DNA of 64,000 nt, from NCBI RefSeq assembly GCF_030053155.1, contig NZ_CP125640.1:124001-188000 (forward strand). The letters run 5' to 3'. Numbering within the stretch: position 1 is the stretch's first letter; each line of letters opens with the position of its first letter. The DNA comes from Rhizobium sp. BT03. GTDB lineage: Bacteria > Pseudomonadota > Alphaproteobacteria > Rhizobiales > Rhizobiaceae. This document shows positions 55,224-64,000 of the stretch, one piece after another. Below the pieces are notes generated by a model. It was not told where the DNA came from, made no database searches, and was given only the letters and a program-made list of their open reading frames with translations. The translations under genes and the position numbers were made by a program.

Positions 55224-55322
55224 GACTGGTTGATATGGATGAGAAGAGCCGGGCAGTTTGTTGGGCTTAATTCTCTACCTGGCATGGACTTCTGCGATGG
55301 CCGTCCGGCTGTGCGGATAGCT

Positions 55323-55461
55323 GCCCCTCACCCTAACCCTCTCCCCGTTTTACGGGGAGAGGGGACTTGCCCTGCGAGACGTTGGTGAGGGACGGAGAGG
55401 TTGCGGCATAGTCCCTTCGCCCCGCGAGCGGGGAGAAGGTGGCGGCAGCCGGATGAGGGGC
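55323..55461. repeat. RIME-like palindromic repeat, copy 2
   Basis: Same ends as copy 1 at 43292, and about 24 bases longer, with extra sequence between the two inner palindromes. The gap 55224-55536 otherwise shows nothing. Confidence 0.8.
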
Positions 55462-55536
55462 TGGTTTCGCCCGACCTCCCGAGTCGAGCTGCTCTGTGAC
55501 GTTTAAAATCCCACTTGCGTCTCCACTGTCGAGCAC

Positions 55537-57372
<1,836 letters not shown>

Positions 57373-57430
57373 GAGGCAGAATGTCCCTGTGGGCGATGTT
57401 TCCTTTCTGTTTGGACAGGGTCGCTCTCAT

Positions 57431-57669
57431 GTCAGTCTCCCAAAGGTTGAATGAAATCGGAGCCGCAGTATCACTGACAACAGCCGCGGATTCAATGCCG
57501 AGATGGACGAGAGGGGCGGGTGTTGTCGACAAGCAACAGCGATGACCGCAGCAGCCGAGCATCGGCAAGGCCTGCGGCCTTCAAGATTTCTGATGATTTT
57601 GTTGAACGGAATGGATTTGACGGCAGGCGCCATCAGCGGCAATTTCCAGTCATAAAGGGGAGAGCGATC
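57431..57669. other. Divergent gap between the exporter and GFA genes
   Basis: 239 bases. Presumed promoters; nothing definite seen. Confidence 0.35.
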
Positions 57670-58068
57670 ATGACCGAACGGCATACAGGCGGCTGTCTTT
57701 GCGGCGCCGTGCGATATTCGATCGGGGCAAAGCCCGGACCCGTCGTCGGCTGCCATTGCTCGCAATGCCGCCGGCAGACAGGGTTTTATTATGCGGCGGT
57801 CAACGTGCCGCGCGCCGCTCTTTCGGTGGAAGATGCCGGCGCGATCCGCTGGTATCGGTCGAGCCCCGAAGCCCAGCGCGGCTTCTGCTCGAACTGCGGT
57901 TCGGCGCTGTTCTGGCAGGGCGACCAATCGCCGGAGGTTTCCGTCATGGCAGGAAGCTTCGACGAGCCCAGCGGCCTTGCCTTCGGCCATCACATTTATT
58001 GCGCCGACAAGGGTGATTTCTATGAGATCACGGATGGCCTGCCGCAATATGACAGGTTTCCCGTTTAG
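57670..58068 (+). CDS. GFA/CENP-V family zinc protein
   Basis: Start ATG 57670 with AAGGGGAGAGCGATC upstream; 132 residues. Zinc-binding cysteine sets: GGCLCGAVRYSIG, GCHCSQCRRQTG and FCSNCGSALFW, and a Mss4-like fold. Known: named after glutathione-dependent formaldehyde-activating enzyme, though most members have unproven activities. Overlaps the DUF1003 gene by four bases, tail to tail. Confidence 0.92.
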   Translation: MTERHTGGCLCGAVRYSIGAKPGPVVGCHCSQCRRQTGFYYAAVNVPRAALSVEDAGAIRWYRSSPEAQRGFCSNCGSALFWQGDQSPEVSVMAGSFDEPSGLAFGHHIYCADKGDFYEITDGLPQYDRFPV

Positions 58069-58595
58069 CCCCTGGCGGCAAGCTCGGCGCTGAGGCGGGC
58101 GACGTCCTCGCGAAGCGCCGTCAGTTCGGTCAGCACGCGCATGTCGATCTTCTGGTGCAGGGAGAGCACCTCGAGCTCGGCCTTGAGATTGACTTCGTAG
58201 TCCTTGGCGGCCTCGAAGCGGTCGCGTTCGGCCTGGCGGTTCTGCGACATCATGATGATCGGCGCCTGGATGGCGGCGAGCATCGACAGGATCAGGTTGA
58301 GGAAAACAAAGGGGTAGGGGTCGAAAGCGCCAGTCGCCAGGATGATGGTGTTAATCAGCGTCCAGACGACAAGGAAGGCCAGGAAGGCGAGGATGAACGA
58401 CCAGGAACCGCCGACGCGGGCGATTCCATCGGCGACGCGCTCACCGAACGAGGCCTCGGCGGAAAGGGCGGCGTTGATATCGGTCGAGATGACCTTGCGC
58501 GCGTGCGCCTTCGCCAGCACGCGTTTTTCGATATCGCCGAGTTCTTCGGCCGGCTTGTCGAAATGATGGTGCATGAAGTTCGAAAGATTAGACAT
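58065..58595 (-). CDS. DUF1003 membrane protein
   Basis: Start ATG 58595; 176 residues. Two membrane segments (SFILAFLAFLVVWTLINTII and PFVFLNLILSMLAAIQAPII) with the DUF1003 signature FDPYPFVFLNLILSMLAAIQAPIIMMSQNRQ, followed by a helical, charged tail. Cytoplasmic ends. Function unknown. Confidence 0.9.
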   Translation of the reverse strand: MSNLSNFMHHHFDKPAEELGDIEKRVLAKAHARKVISTDINAALSAEASFGERVADGIARVGGSWSFILAFLAFLVVWTLINTIILATGAFDPYPFVFLNLILSMLAAIQAPIIMMSQNRQAERDRFEAAKDYEVNLKAELEVLSLHQKIDMRVLTELTALREDVARLSAELAARG

Positions 58596-58785
58596 GGCCT
58601 GTTTCCGGTGCCCGTTATCGATGCAGTCGCTTTCCGGGCAGTATTCCGCTCCTCCGGCAAATTGCAATGCGTGTCTATGCCGCGAGACCGTCGCGCGTCC
58701 GTTCACAAAAATTTCGTCACCACAAGGTGCGGCTTTTGCCGCGGGACATGTTGCGGTCGCGGAAGCTGCAGGCTAAATAAATGAC

Positions 58786-60468
58786 ATGACACAGGAAAAC
58801 GCTCTTTCTGATATCTTCCGCATCGCCATCGGGCAGCTCAATCCGACAGTCGGCGATGTCGCCGGCAATCTCGTCAAGGCACGCGAAGCGCGCGCCGATG
58901 CGGCTCGCGAAGGCGCGCATCTGCTCGTCCTGACCGAGCTTTTCATTTCCGGCTATCCGCCTGAGGACCTGGTGCTGAAGCCGGCCTTCATCCGGGCCTG
59001 CTGGAAAGCGGTCGAGAGCCTGGCGGCCGATACCGCCGATGGCGGGCCGGGCGTTCTCATCGGTTTTCCCCGGCAGGACGAGACGGGACGTTATAATTCC
59101 GTCGCCGTGCTCGACGGCGGCAAGGTGATCGCGGTGCGCGACAAGATCGATCTGCCGAACTACGGCGAGTTCGACGAAAAGCGCGTCTTCAACCAGGGCG
59201 CCATGCCGGGGCCGGTGAATTTCCGCGGCGTGCGCATCGGCATTCCGATCTGCGAAGATATCTGGGGCGATCTCGGCGTCTGCGAGACGCTGGCCGAAAG
59301 CGGAGCCGAAATTCTGCTGTCGCCGAACGGTTCGCCCTATTATCGCGGCAAGGTCGATATCCGCCATCAGGTTGTGCTGAAGCAGGTGATCGAGACCGGC
59401 CTGCCGCTGGTCTACGCCGCCCAGCTCGGCGGCCAGGACGAACTGGTGTTCGACGGCGCGAGTTTCGCCTTCAACGCCGACAGGTCGCTGGCCTTCCAGA
59501 TGAGCCAGTTCGAGACGGCGCTGGCGGTGACGACATGGAAGCGCGGTGGGGCCGGCTGGCACTGCGCCGAAGGGCCGATGGCACATATTCCTGAAGGCGA
59601 GGAGGCCGACTACCGCGCCTGCCTGCTCGGCTTCCGCGACTACGTCAATAAGAACGGCTTCAAGACGGTGGTGCTCGGCCTTTCCGGCGGCATCGACTCG
59701 GCGATCTGCACGGCAATCGCCGTCGATGCGCTGGGCGAGGAGCGGGTGCGCACCGTCATGCTGCCCTACCGCTACACATCGGAAGATTCGCTGAAGGACG
59801 CGGCCGATTGCGCCAAGGCGCTCGGCTGCCGTTACGATATCGTGCCGATCGAGCAACCGGTGACGGGCTTCAGCAGTGCGCTGTCCGATCTCTTCGCGGG
59901 CACGGATAGCGGCATCACCGAGGAAAACCTGCAGAGCCGGGCGCGCGGCGTCATCCTGATGGCGATCTCCAACAAGTTCGGCTCGATGGTGGTGACGACC
60001 GGCAACAAGTCGGAAATGTCGGTCGGCTACGCCACGCTTTATGGCGACATGAACGGCGGCTTCAATCCGATCAAGGACCTCTACAAGATGCAGGTCTATG
60101 CGCTGGCCCGCTGGCGCAACGAGAATGTGCCGCCGGGTGCGCTGGGGCCGTCGGGCGAGGTAATCCCGAGAAATATCATCGACAAGGCGCCGTCGGCCGA
60201 ACTGCGTCCCGACCAGAAGGATCAGGATTCGCTGCCGCCCTATCCTGTTCTCGACGATATTCTCGAATGCCTGGTGGAGAAGGAGATGGCGGTCGAAGAG
60301 ATCGTCGCACGCGGCCATGACGTGGCAACCGTCCATCGCGTCGAGCACCTGCTCTATCTCGCCGAATACAAGCGCCGGCAATCGGCGCCGGGCGTGAAGA
60401 TCACCAAGAAGAATTTCGGCCGCGACCGGCGCTATCCCATCACCAACCGTTTCCGGGATCGGGACTGA
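58786..60468 (+). CDS. nadE: Glutamine-dependent NAD+ synthetase
   Basis: 560 residues. N-terminal nitrilase-like amidase domain: LVLTELFISGYPPEDL (Glu), VAVRDKIDLPNYGEFDEKRVF (Lys) and IPICEDIWGD (Cys). C-terminal synthetase: LGLSGGIDSAI (PP-loop), TGNKSEMSVGYATLYGDMNGG and IIDKAPSAELRPDQKDQD. Known: converts deamido-NAD to NAD+ with glutamine ammonia, last step of NAD synthesis. Short GATCGGGA repeats follow the stop. Confidence 0.95.
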   Translation: MTQENALSDIFRIAIGQLNPTVGDVAGNLVKAREARADAAREGAHLLVLTELFISGYPPEDLVLKPAFIRACWKAVESLAADTADGGPGVLIGFPRQDETGRYNSVAVLDGGKVIAVRDKIDLPNYGEFDEKRVFNQGAMPGPVNFRGVRIGIPICEDIWGDLGVCETLAESGAEILLSPNGSPYYRGKVDIRHQVVLKQVIETGLPLVYAAQLGGQDELVFDGASFAFNADRSLAFQMSQFETALAVTTWKRGGAGWHCAEGPMAHIPEGEEADYRACLLGFRDYVNKNGFKTVVLGLSGGIDSAICTAIAVDALGEERVRTVMLPYRYTSEDSLKDAADCAKALGCRYDIVPIEQPVTGFSSALSDLFAGTDSGITEENLQSRARGVILMAISNKFGSMVVTTGNKSEMSVGYATLYGDMNGGFNPIKDLYKMQVYALARWRNENVPPGALGPSGEVIPRNIIDKAPSAELRPDQKDQDSLPPYPVLDDILECLVEKEMAVEEIVARGHDVATVHRVEHLLYLAEYKRRQSAPGVKITKKNFGRDRRYPITNRFRDRD

Positions 60469-60515
60469 AGCGATCGGGATCACTGGCGCGATCGGGATCA
60501 CTGAAGCGATCGGAA
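60457..60515 (+). repeat. Short imperfect tandem repeats across the nadE stop
   Basis: Units starting GATCGG at 60457, 60472, 60490 and 60508 (periods 15, 18, 18), with GATCGGGATCACT in the middle two. They include the nadE stop and end at the next gene's RBS (GGGAGGAAAC). Confidence 0.7.
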
Positions 60516-60529
60516 TATCGGGAGGAAAC

Positions 60530-61360
60530 ATGCGCAGCTCGGTCGAGATCTATAATGTCAGGACGGGCAGAGCCCGCGAGGTCTGGCAGACGGACATGCT
60601 CGTGGAGGCGCCGAACTTCGCGCCTGACGGTTCCTACCTGCTCCTGAACGGCGACGGGCTGCTCTACCGGCTGCCGCTCAATGGCGGCGAAGTCAGCAAG
60701 GTCGATACCGGCTTTGCCGTCAACTGCAACAATGATCACGGTATTTCGCCCGACGGCACCGAGATCGTCATCTCTGACAAGACCGAATTCGGCAAGTCGA
60801 CGATCTATGTCCTGCCGATCGAGGGCGGCACGCCGCGGCTCGTGACCGAGAACGCACCGTCCTACTGGCATGGCTGGTCGCCGGATGGCCGCCAGCTTGC
60901 CTATTGCGGCATCCGCGACGATCTCTTCGATATCTATACGATCTCCGTCGACGGCGGCGCCGAGACGCGGTTGACGCATGGCGAGGGCCGCAATGACGGG
61001 CCGGATTATTCTGCCGACGGGCAATGGATCTATTTCAATTCCAGCCGCACCGGGCTGATGCAGATCTGGCGCATCCATCCCGATGGCAGCGGGCTGGAGC
61101 AGGTGACGTCGGACAATCAGGGCAACTGGTTCGCCCATCCGTCGCCCAGGAACGACAAGGTGCTGATCCTGTCCTACGACCCCTCGGTTTTCGACCATCC
61201 GCGCGACCTCGACGTGCGGCTGCGGCTGATGGACATGGATGGCGGCAATCTGAAGACGCTGTTCGAGCTGTTCGGCGGGCAGGGCACGATCAATGTGCCC
61301 TGCTGGTCACCAGACGGTGACGAATTTGCCTATGTCAGGTATTTCCCGGCGAGCTCTTGA
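60530..61360 (+). CDS. TolB/WD40-like beta-propeller protein
   Basis: 276 residues, no signal peptide. Repeated blade motifs FAPDGSYLLL, ISPDGTEIVI, WSPDGRQLAY, YSADGQWIYFNS and WSPDGDEFAYVRY, like PD40 units of TolB and the oligogalacturonide-lyase-like propellers. Starts 61 bases after nadE and could be co-transcribed. No catalytic residue is assigned. Confidence 0.87.
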   Translation: MRSSVEIYNVRTGRAREVWQTDMLVEAPNFAPDGSYLLLNGDGLLYRLPLNGGEVSKVDTGFAVNCNNDHGISPDGTEIVISDKTEFGKSTIYVLPIEGGTPRLVTENAPSYWHGWSPDGRQLAYCGIRDDLFDIYTISVDGGAETRLTHGEGRNDGPDYSADGQWIYFNSSRTGLMQIWRIHPDGSGLEQVTSDNQGNWFAHPSPRNDKVLILSYDPSVFDHPRDLDVRLRLMDMDGGNLKTLFELFGGQGTINVPCWSPDGDEFAYVRYFPASS

Positions 61361-61453
61361 GAGCGGCGCACCGCAATTTGATGATGGGGCGGTGGGGTGA
61401 CGGCTTTGCGGCTTCACTGTAGACGTTGCGTATCAAGCAAGGTCGGGAAAGCC

Positions 61454-61864
61454 ATGATCAAAACTGCAGCGAAAAATGGAATGAAAGCAATTATAGCCAC
61501 ACTCGTCTTTTCGTGCTCAGTCGCATGGGTGAGTTCGGCCGCTGCAGAAACGGTCAAAATATTGGTCGCCGGCGGAGAGGTCGCGCCGTTCAACATGGGC
61601 GACCAAATTGTGCTAACTCTTACGCTGGCCAGCTCTAAGGAGTTGTCTAAATTCACCCGACGTCAAGTCGGTAAGGACATAGATGTCCTGCTCAACGGAA
61701 ATGTTGTCTCATCGCCGCATATCATGGACCCGCTTCTATTTGTCGGAAAACCGCTCCAGATTCCAATTCCTTCAGATGCCACGCGGACTGAAAGCAAGGA
61801 AACAATCGACAAGCTAGTTTCCGGAACGTTGATCCTTGAACTCCGATCCCGTGACGGTCAATAG
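61454..61864 (+). CDS. Small secreted protein with SecD-like P1 segment
   Basis: 136 residues from ATG 61454, or ATG 61481 (MKAIIATLVF) as a later start. Signal peptide IIATLVFSCSVAWVSSAAA. The stretch DVLLNGNVVSSPHIMDPLL resembles the LDGKVVSAPRV segment of SecD's periplasmic P1 domain. Not part of a sec operon. More AT-rich than its neighbours. Function unknown. Confidence 0.6.
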   Translation: MIKTAAKNGMKAIIATLVFSCSVAWVSSAAAETVKILVAGGEVAPFNMGDQIVLTLTLASSKELSKFTRRQVGKDIDVLLNGNVVSSPHIMDPLLFVGKPLQIPIPSDATRTESKETIDKLVSGTLILELRSRDGQ

Positions 61865-61892
61865 GCAAGCGGCAGTGCGGAGACTCATTCTC

Positions 61893-62021
61893 TCACGCAG
61901 TTAGCCATAGCAGTGGGATGCTTAGCGGCACAGGACAAAACAGCAGGAATCCGGTGATCACTAACCGGGTCCAAAGCTTTCCAATCATACCATTTATGAT
62001 GGGGTGGTCAGGCATCATCAT
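61893..62021 (-). CDS. Possible small membrane protein or gene fragment, 42 residues
   Basis: ORF from a triple ATG (62021) containing TRLVITGFLLFCPVPLSIPL. One hydrophobic segment. It may be the displaced end of the adjacent 62101-62403 protein. No clear RBS. Confidence 0.25.
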   Translation of the reverse strand: MMMPDHPIINGMIGKLWTRLVITGFLLFCPVPLSIPLLWLTA

Positions 62022-62100
62022 AAAGCCTCACACAACCCTTCTGAAATAGGCATTGGCCATACGATGGGGAAATCGATGCCGAATATGCCTGTAATTTTAG

Positions 62101-62403
62101 CTATGCGACTCCGTATGCAAATAGTTCTTGTACTGATGCTTTGCTTTCCAGGTATGGCAGCGGCAACGGCCCTACACGTCGCCTGAAGTAGAATAGCAAT
62201 GGAATCCCCAACACAGCAGTTGGCGGATACGCACCAATGAGCGCGACTCCCTGAGTTGTTCGGATAGCGCGCTCGGTCATTTCCGGCAGGCCCTGATACA
62301 GTGGGCTGTAAAGAGCGTATGCGAAGGACGCGATTAAGGGAACCACGATCAACGCAATCGCTACTCTCCACCAAGGTGGAGACGGAAGAGTTTCTACAGG
62401 CAT
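62101..62403 (-). CDS. Hypothetical membrane protein, possibly truncated
   Basis: 100 residues. Two hydrophobic segments, VAIALIVVPLIASFAYALYS and GVALIGAYPPTAVLGIPLLFYF, then RRRVGPLPLP. After that the sequence loses its membrane character (YLESKASVQELFAYGVA) and stops. This looks like the front half of a four-helix protein broken by a frameshift. Not assigned to a family. Confidence 0.45.
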   Translation of the reverse strand: MPVETLPSPPWWRVAIALIVVPLIASFAYALYSPLYQGLPEMTERAIRTTQGVALIGAYPPTAVLGIPLLFYFRRRVGPLPLPYLESKASVQELFAYGVA

Positions 62404-62766
62404 GCGTCACCTATCGAAAAGCTTATTCGGCAGAATTGCACGTCAAAGTGTGCGTGACAACGTCGCGCCAAACCTCATCTTCTAATTGCTGATGCGCACG
62501 CTTTTGAGAGGTGGGTGATTGGGGGACTGCCAAGGTTTGATTGCAGCAGCTGCCTCCGGTTCCGTGCACCTCGCCGAAGCGGACGGGGTATTCTATTTCA
62601 GGATGAGCTGTGGCATTTATTCATCTTCTTAATTGTGGGGAAATATTGTGACCTGAATATCAGTGCTATTCCGGCTGGTAACGACTGGTCGCCCACTGCT
62701 CCAACCAGCTCTTTTGGCATCCGCAAACATGAAGATGAACCTGGAGTTATAGACTTGCTGGCTGTC
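62404..62766. other. Gap without a supported gene
   Basis: 363 bases, AT-richer than the flanks. The frame of the next gene is open from 62515, but its upstream residues look non-coding. Nothing else found. Confidence 0.4.
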
Positions 62767-63321
62767 TTGAGATGCGCGTGGACGCTGCGTGGTTTGACGA
62801 TCGCCGGCTCCGTGGTGGCAATGGGTTTCACGCTCGCAGGATGTTCATATCTTTTTGTCCGTAGTGTCGAGGGAAGCTACCTCGCAACGGGTACTCCGGT
62901 GCTCGGAAAGGTGATCGCAAGTAACGAGAGTGAGCAGATGGGGGGAACGATTGAGATCGGCTCGGCCGAAAGGCAGCAATGCAAGGGTCGCTACAGCGTG
63001 TCGCAGGTGAAGACAAATTTCTGGAAGCTGGAGACCGGCGAGCGAACCTATCGCGGGAAGATCTACTGTCTGGATGGTCGAGCAGGCGCGTTTGAACTCA
63101 TATCGAAGGATAAGGGGAAAACCGGCTCGATCACCGGCGAAATCAATGGCGAGGCATTTCAACTCGATATGTTCGAATCGAAAAGCCGTGAGTGCATGAC
63201 GGACGAATGCAGATGGGGCTTGAAGTGGACTTACGAAAAAGAGCGCGACGACATGCGTACCTATTACAGGGTCGCGACTGAACACGAGCGCGATTCAGTG
63301 AATCCATGGCTGCTCTTTTAA
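62767..63321 (+). CDS. Probable lipoprotein
   Basis: Start uncertain; TTG 62767 gives MRCAWTLRG followed by the hydrophobic GLTIAGSVVAMGFT and a lipobox LAGC, a proper lipoprotein signal. About 184 residues. The rest is hydrophilic with Cys in RQQCKGRY, KIYCLDG and CMTDECRWG, which may be disulfide-linked. Lower GC than the region. Family not recognised. Confidence 0.55.
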   Translation: MRCAWTLRGLTIAGSVVAMGFTLAGCSYLFVRSVEGSYLATGTPVLGKVIASNESEQMGGTIEIGSAERQQCKGRYSVSQVKTNFWKLETGERTYRGKIYCLDGRAGAFELISKDKGKTGSITGEINGEAFQLDMFESKSRECMTDECRWGLKWTYEKERDDMRTYYRVATEHERDSVNPWLLF

Positions 63322-63497
63322 ATCTGCTCCTATTCCGCGTGCTGGTGGCCCAGTGCTCCACCCATAGCGGCGTGGCGGCGGGTTGGTAGCCCCAGGTTGC
63401 TCGTAGCAGCTTTCAAATCGGAACTTGGATCGATCATCCGGGCGTGAGTTATGAAGCCGGATCCGGTCGGCGTAGCCGTGAGATAACCGGGTTGACC

Positions 63498-63521
63498 CCC
63501 ACCGCCCTGTTGGGCGGCGGG
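63498..63521 (-). terminator. Hairpin downstream of the class I DAHP synthase gene
   Basis: CCCACCGCCC and GGGCGGCGGG, a near-perfect stem with a TGTT loop, lies 30 bases past the stop. No T run on the minus strand. The rest of 63322-63550 shows nothing. Confidence 0.5.
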
Positions 63522-63550
63522 TGTCTGCCCGCCGCGCTTGATGCTGTCTA

Positions 63551-64000
63551 TCAGGCCGCGACGGCTGCCTTGCGCCGTTCGCGGGCGGATTTCGCCAAGT
63601 CTTCCAGTACGGCTACCGACATGTCCCAGTCGATGCAGCCGTCGGTGATGGACTGGCCGTAGACCAGCGGCTTGCCGGGGACGAGATCCTGGCGGCCGGC
63701 GACGAGGTTGCTCTCGATCATCATGCCCTTGATGTGGCGATTGCCGGCGGCGATCTGCGAGGCCACGGATTTGACGACGCGCGGCTGGTTCATCGGATCC
63801 TTGCTGCTGTTGGCATGGCTGGCATCGATCAGGATGCGCGGGGGCACGCCAAGCTTGACGGCTTCGCCGACCACAGCTTCGACATCGGTCGCTTCATAGT
63901 TCGGCTGTTTGCCACCGCGCAGGATGATGTGGCAGTCCTCATTGCCCCTCGTCGAAGCGATGGCCGCCTGTCCGTCTTTGGTGACGGCGGGGAAGTGATG
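63551..64000 (-). CDS. 3-deoxy-7-phosphoheptulonate synthase, class I, start beyond the window
   Basis: C-terminal ~149 residues only; the frame is open to the right edge. HHFPAVTKDGQAAIASTRGN, CHIILRGGKQPNYEATDVE, ILIDASHANSSKDPMNQP and GMMIESNLVAGRQDL are AroF/G/H hallmarks. Known: shikimate pathway entry, normally feedback-inhibited by Phe, Tyr or Trp. The window also holds a class II enzyme at 53850. Confidence 0.92.
   Translation of the reverse strand, partial: HHFPAVTKDGQAAIASTRGNEDCHIILRGGKQPNYEATDVEAVVGEAVKLGVPPRILIDASHANSSKDPMNQPRVVKSVASQIAAGNRHIKGMMIESNLVAGRQDLVPGKPLVYGQSITDGCIDWDMSVAVLEDLAKSARERRKAAVAA

Noticed and set aside
63444..63899. Short plus-strand frames over the right end
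   Set aside because: Antisense to the class I DAHP synthase, which is certain from conserved motifs.

Overview
The window is about 64 kb of GC-rich alphaproteobacterial DNA. Gene families and intergenic repeats point to the main chromosome of a Rhizobium species close to R. leguminosarum or R. etli. This rests on recognised rhizobial families (Usg, DUF2270, class II DAHP synthase, the FumA/FumC pair, the MobA/MobB order), on RIME-type and other palindromic repeats, and on codon use. No rRNA, tRNA, CRISPR array, plasmid replication gene, transposase or phage gene was seen. Most of the window is housekeeping and transport; the accessory character lies in a few modules.

Layout. 1-1002: partial DUF2270 membrane protein and usg. 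1166-3686 (minus): polar amino-acid ABC transporter. 4018-6192: OmpA-domain envelope protein with a long Lys/Pro/Glu-rich region. 6281-13822: redox/detoxification module with a DipZ-like disulfide reductase, two alpha/beta hydrolases, an OmpR-type two-component system, an Ohr peroxidase, an unlisted 50-residue secreted or membrane small protein, and a GST. 13867-16294: aldo/keto reductase and cupin with a divergent LysR regulator. 16440-20091: KaiC-like double-RecA ATPase overlapping a hybrid histidine kinase. 20023-22088: MobB, MobA and an EamA transporter. 22425-23192: an SDR. 23847-33705: divergent sugar or polyol catabolic cluster (two SDRs and a RbsABC-type importer on minus; split transketolase, FGGY kinase and SorC regulator on plus) with matching operator-like palindromes. 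34294-39213: MoaA, DUF971, LtrA, and a MarR regulator divergent from a hydrolase/flavin-oxidase pair. 39263-40330: GGDEF protein. 40581-44810: FumA, a VCBS-like protein and FumC. 45209-49999: L,D-transpeptidase, Gph, RpiA, DUF2059, acylphosphatase. 50045-55223: small conserved protein, a MITE-like element, glutathione reductase, TadG-like protein, class II DAHP synthase. 55537-60468: ABC exporter, GFA/CENP-V protein, DUF1003, NadE. 60530-63321: beta-propeller protein and a more AT-rich stretch of small secreted or membrane proteins. 63551-64000: class I DAHP synthase cut by the window end.

The points most worth follow-up are the split-transketolase sugar module and its operators, the KaiC-like/hybrid-kinase operon with altered phosphosite residues, the DipZ/two-component/Ohr region with TGTATC direct repeats, the TA-flanked MITE-like element just before gor, and small genes below usual annotation cut-offs. 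All functions are read from sequence by eye; no database search was run.
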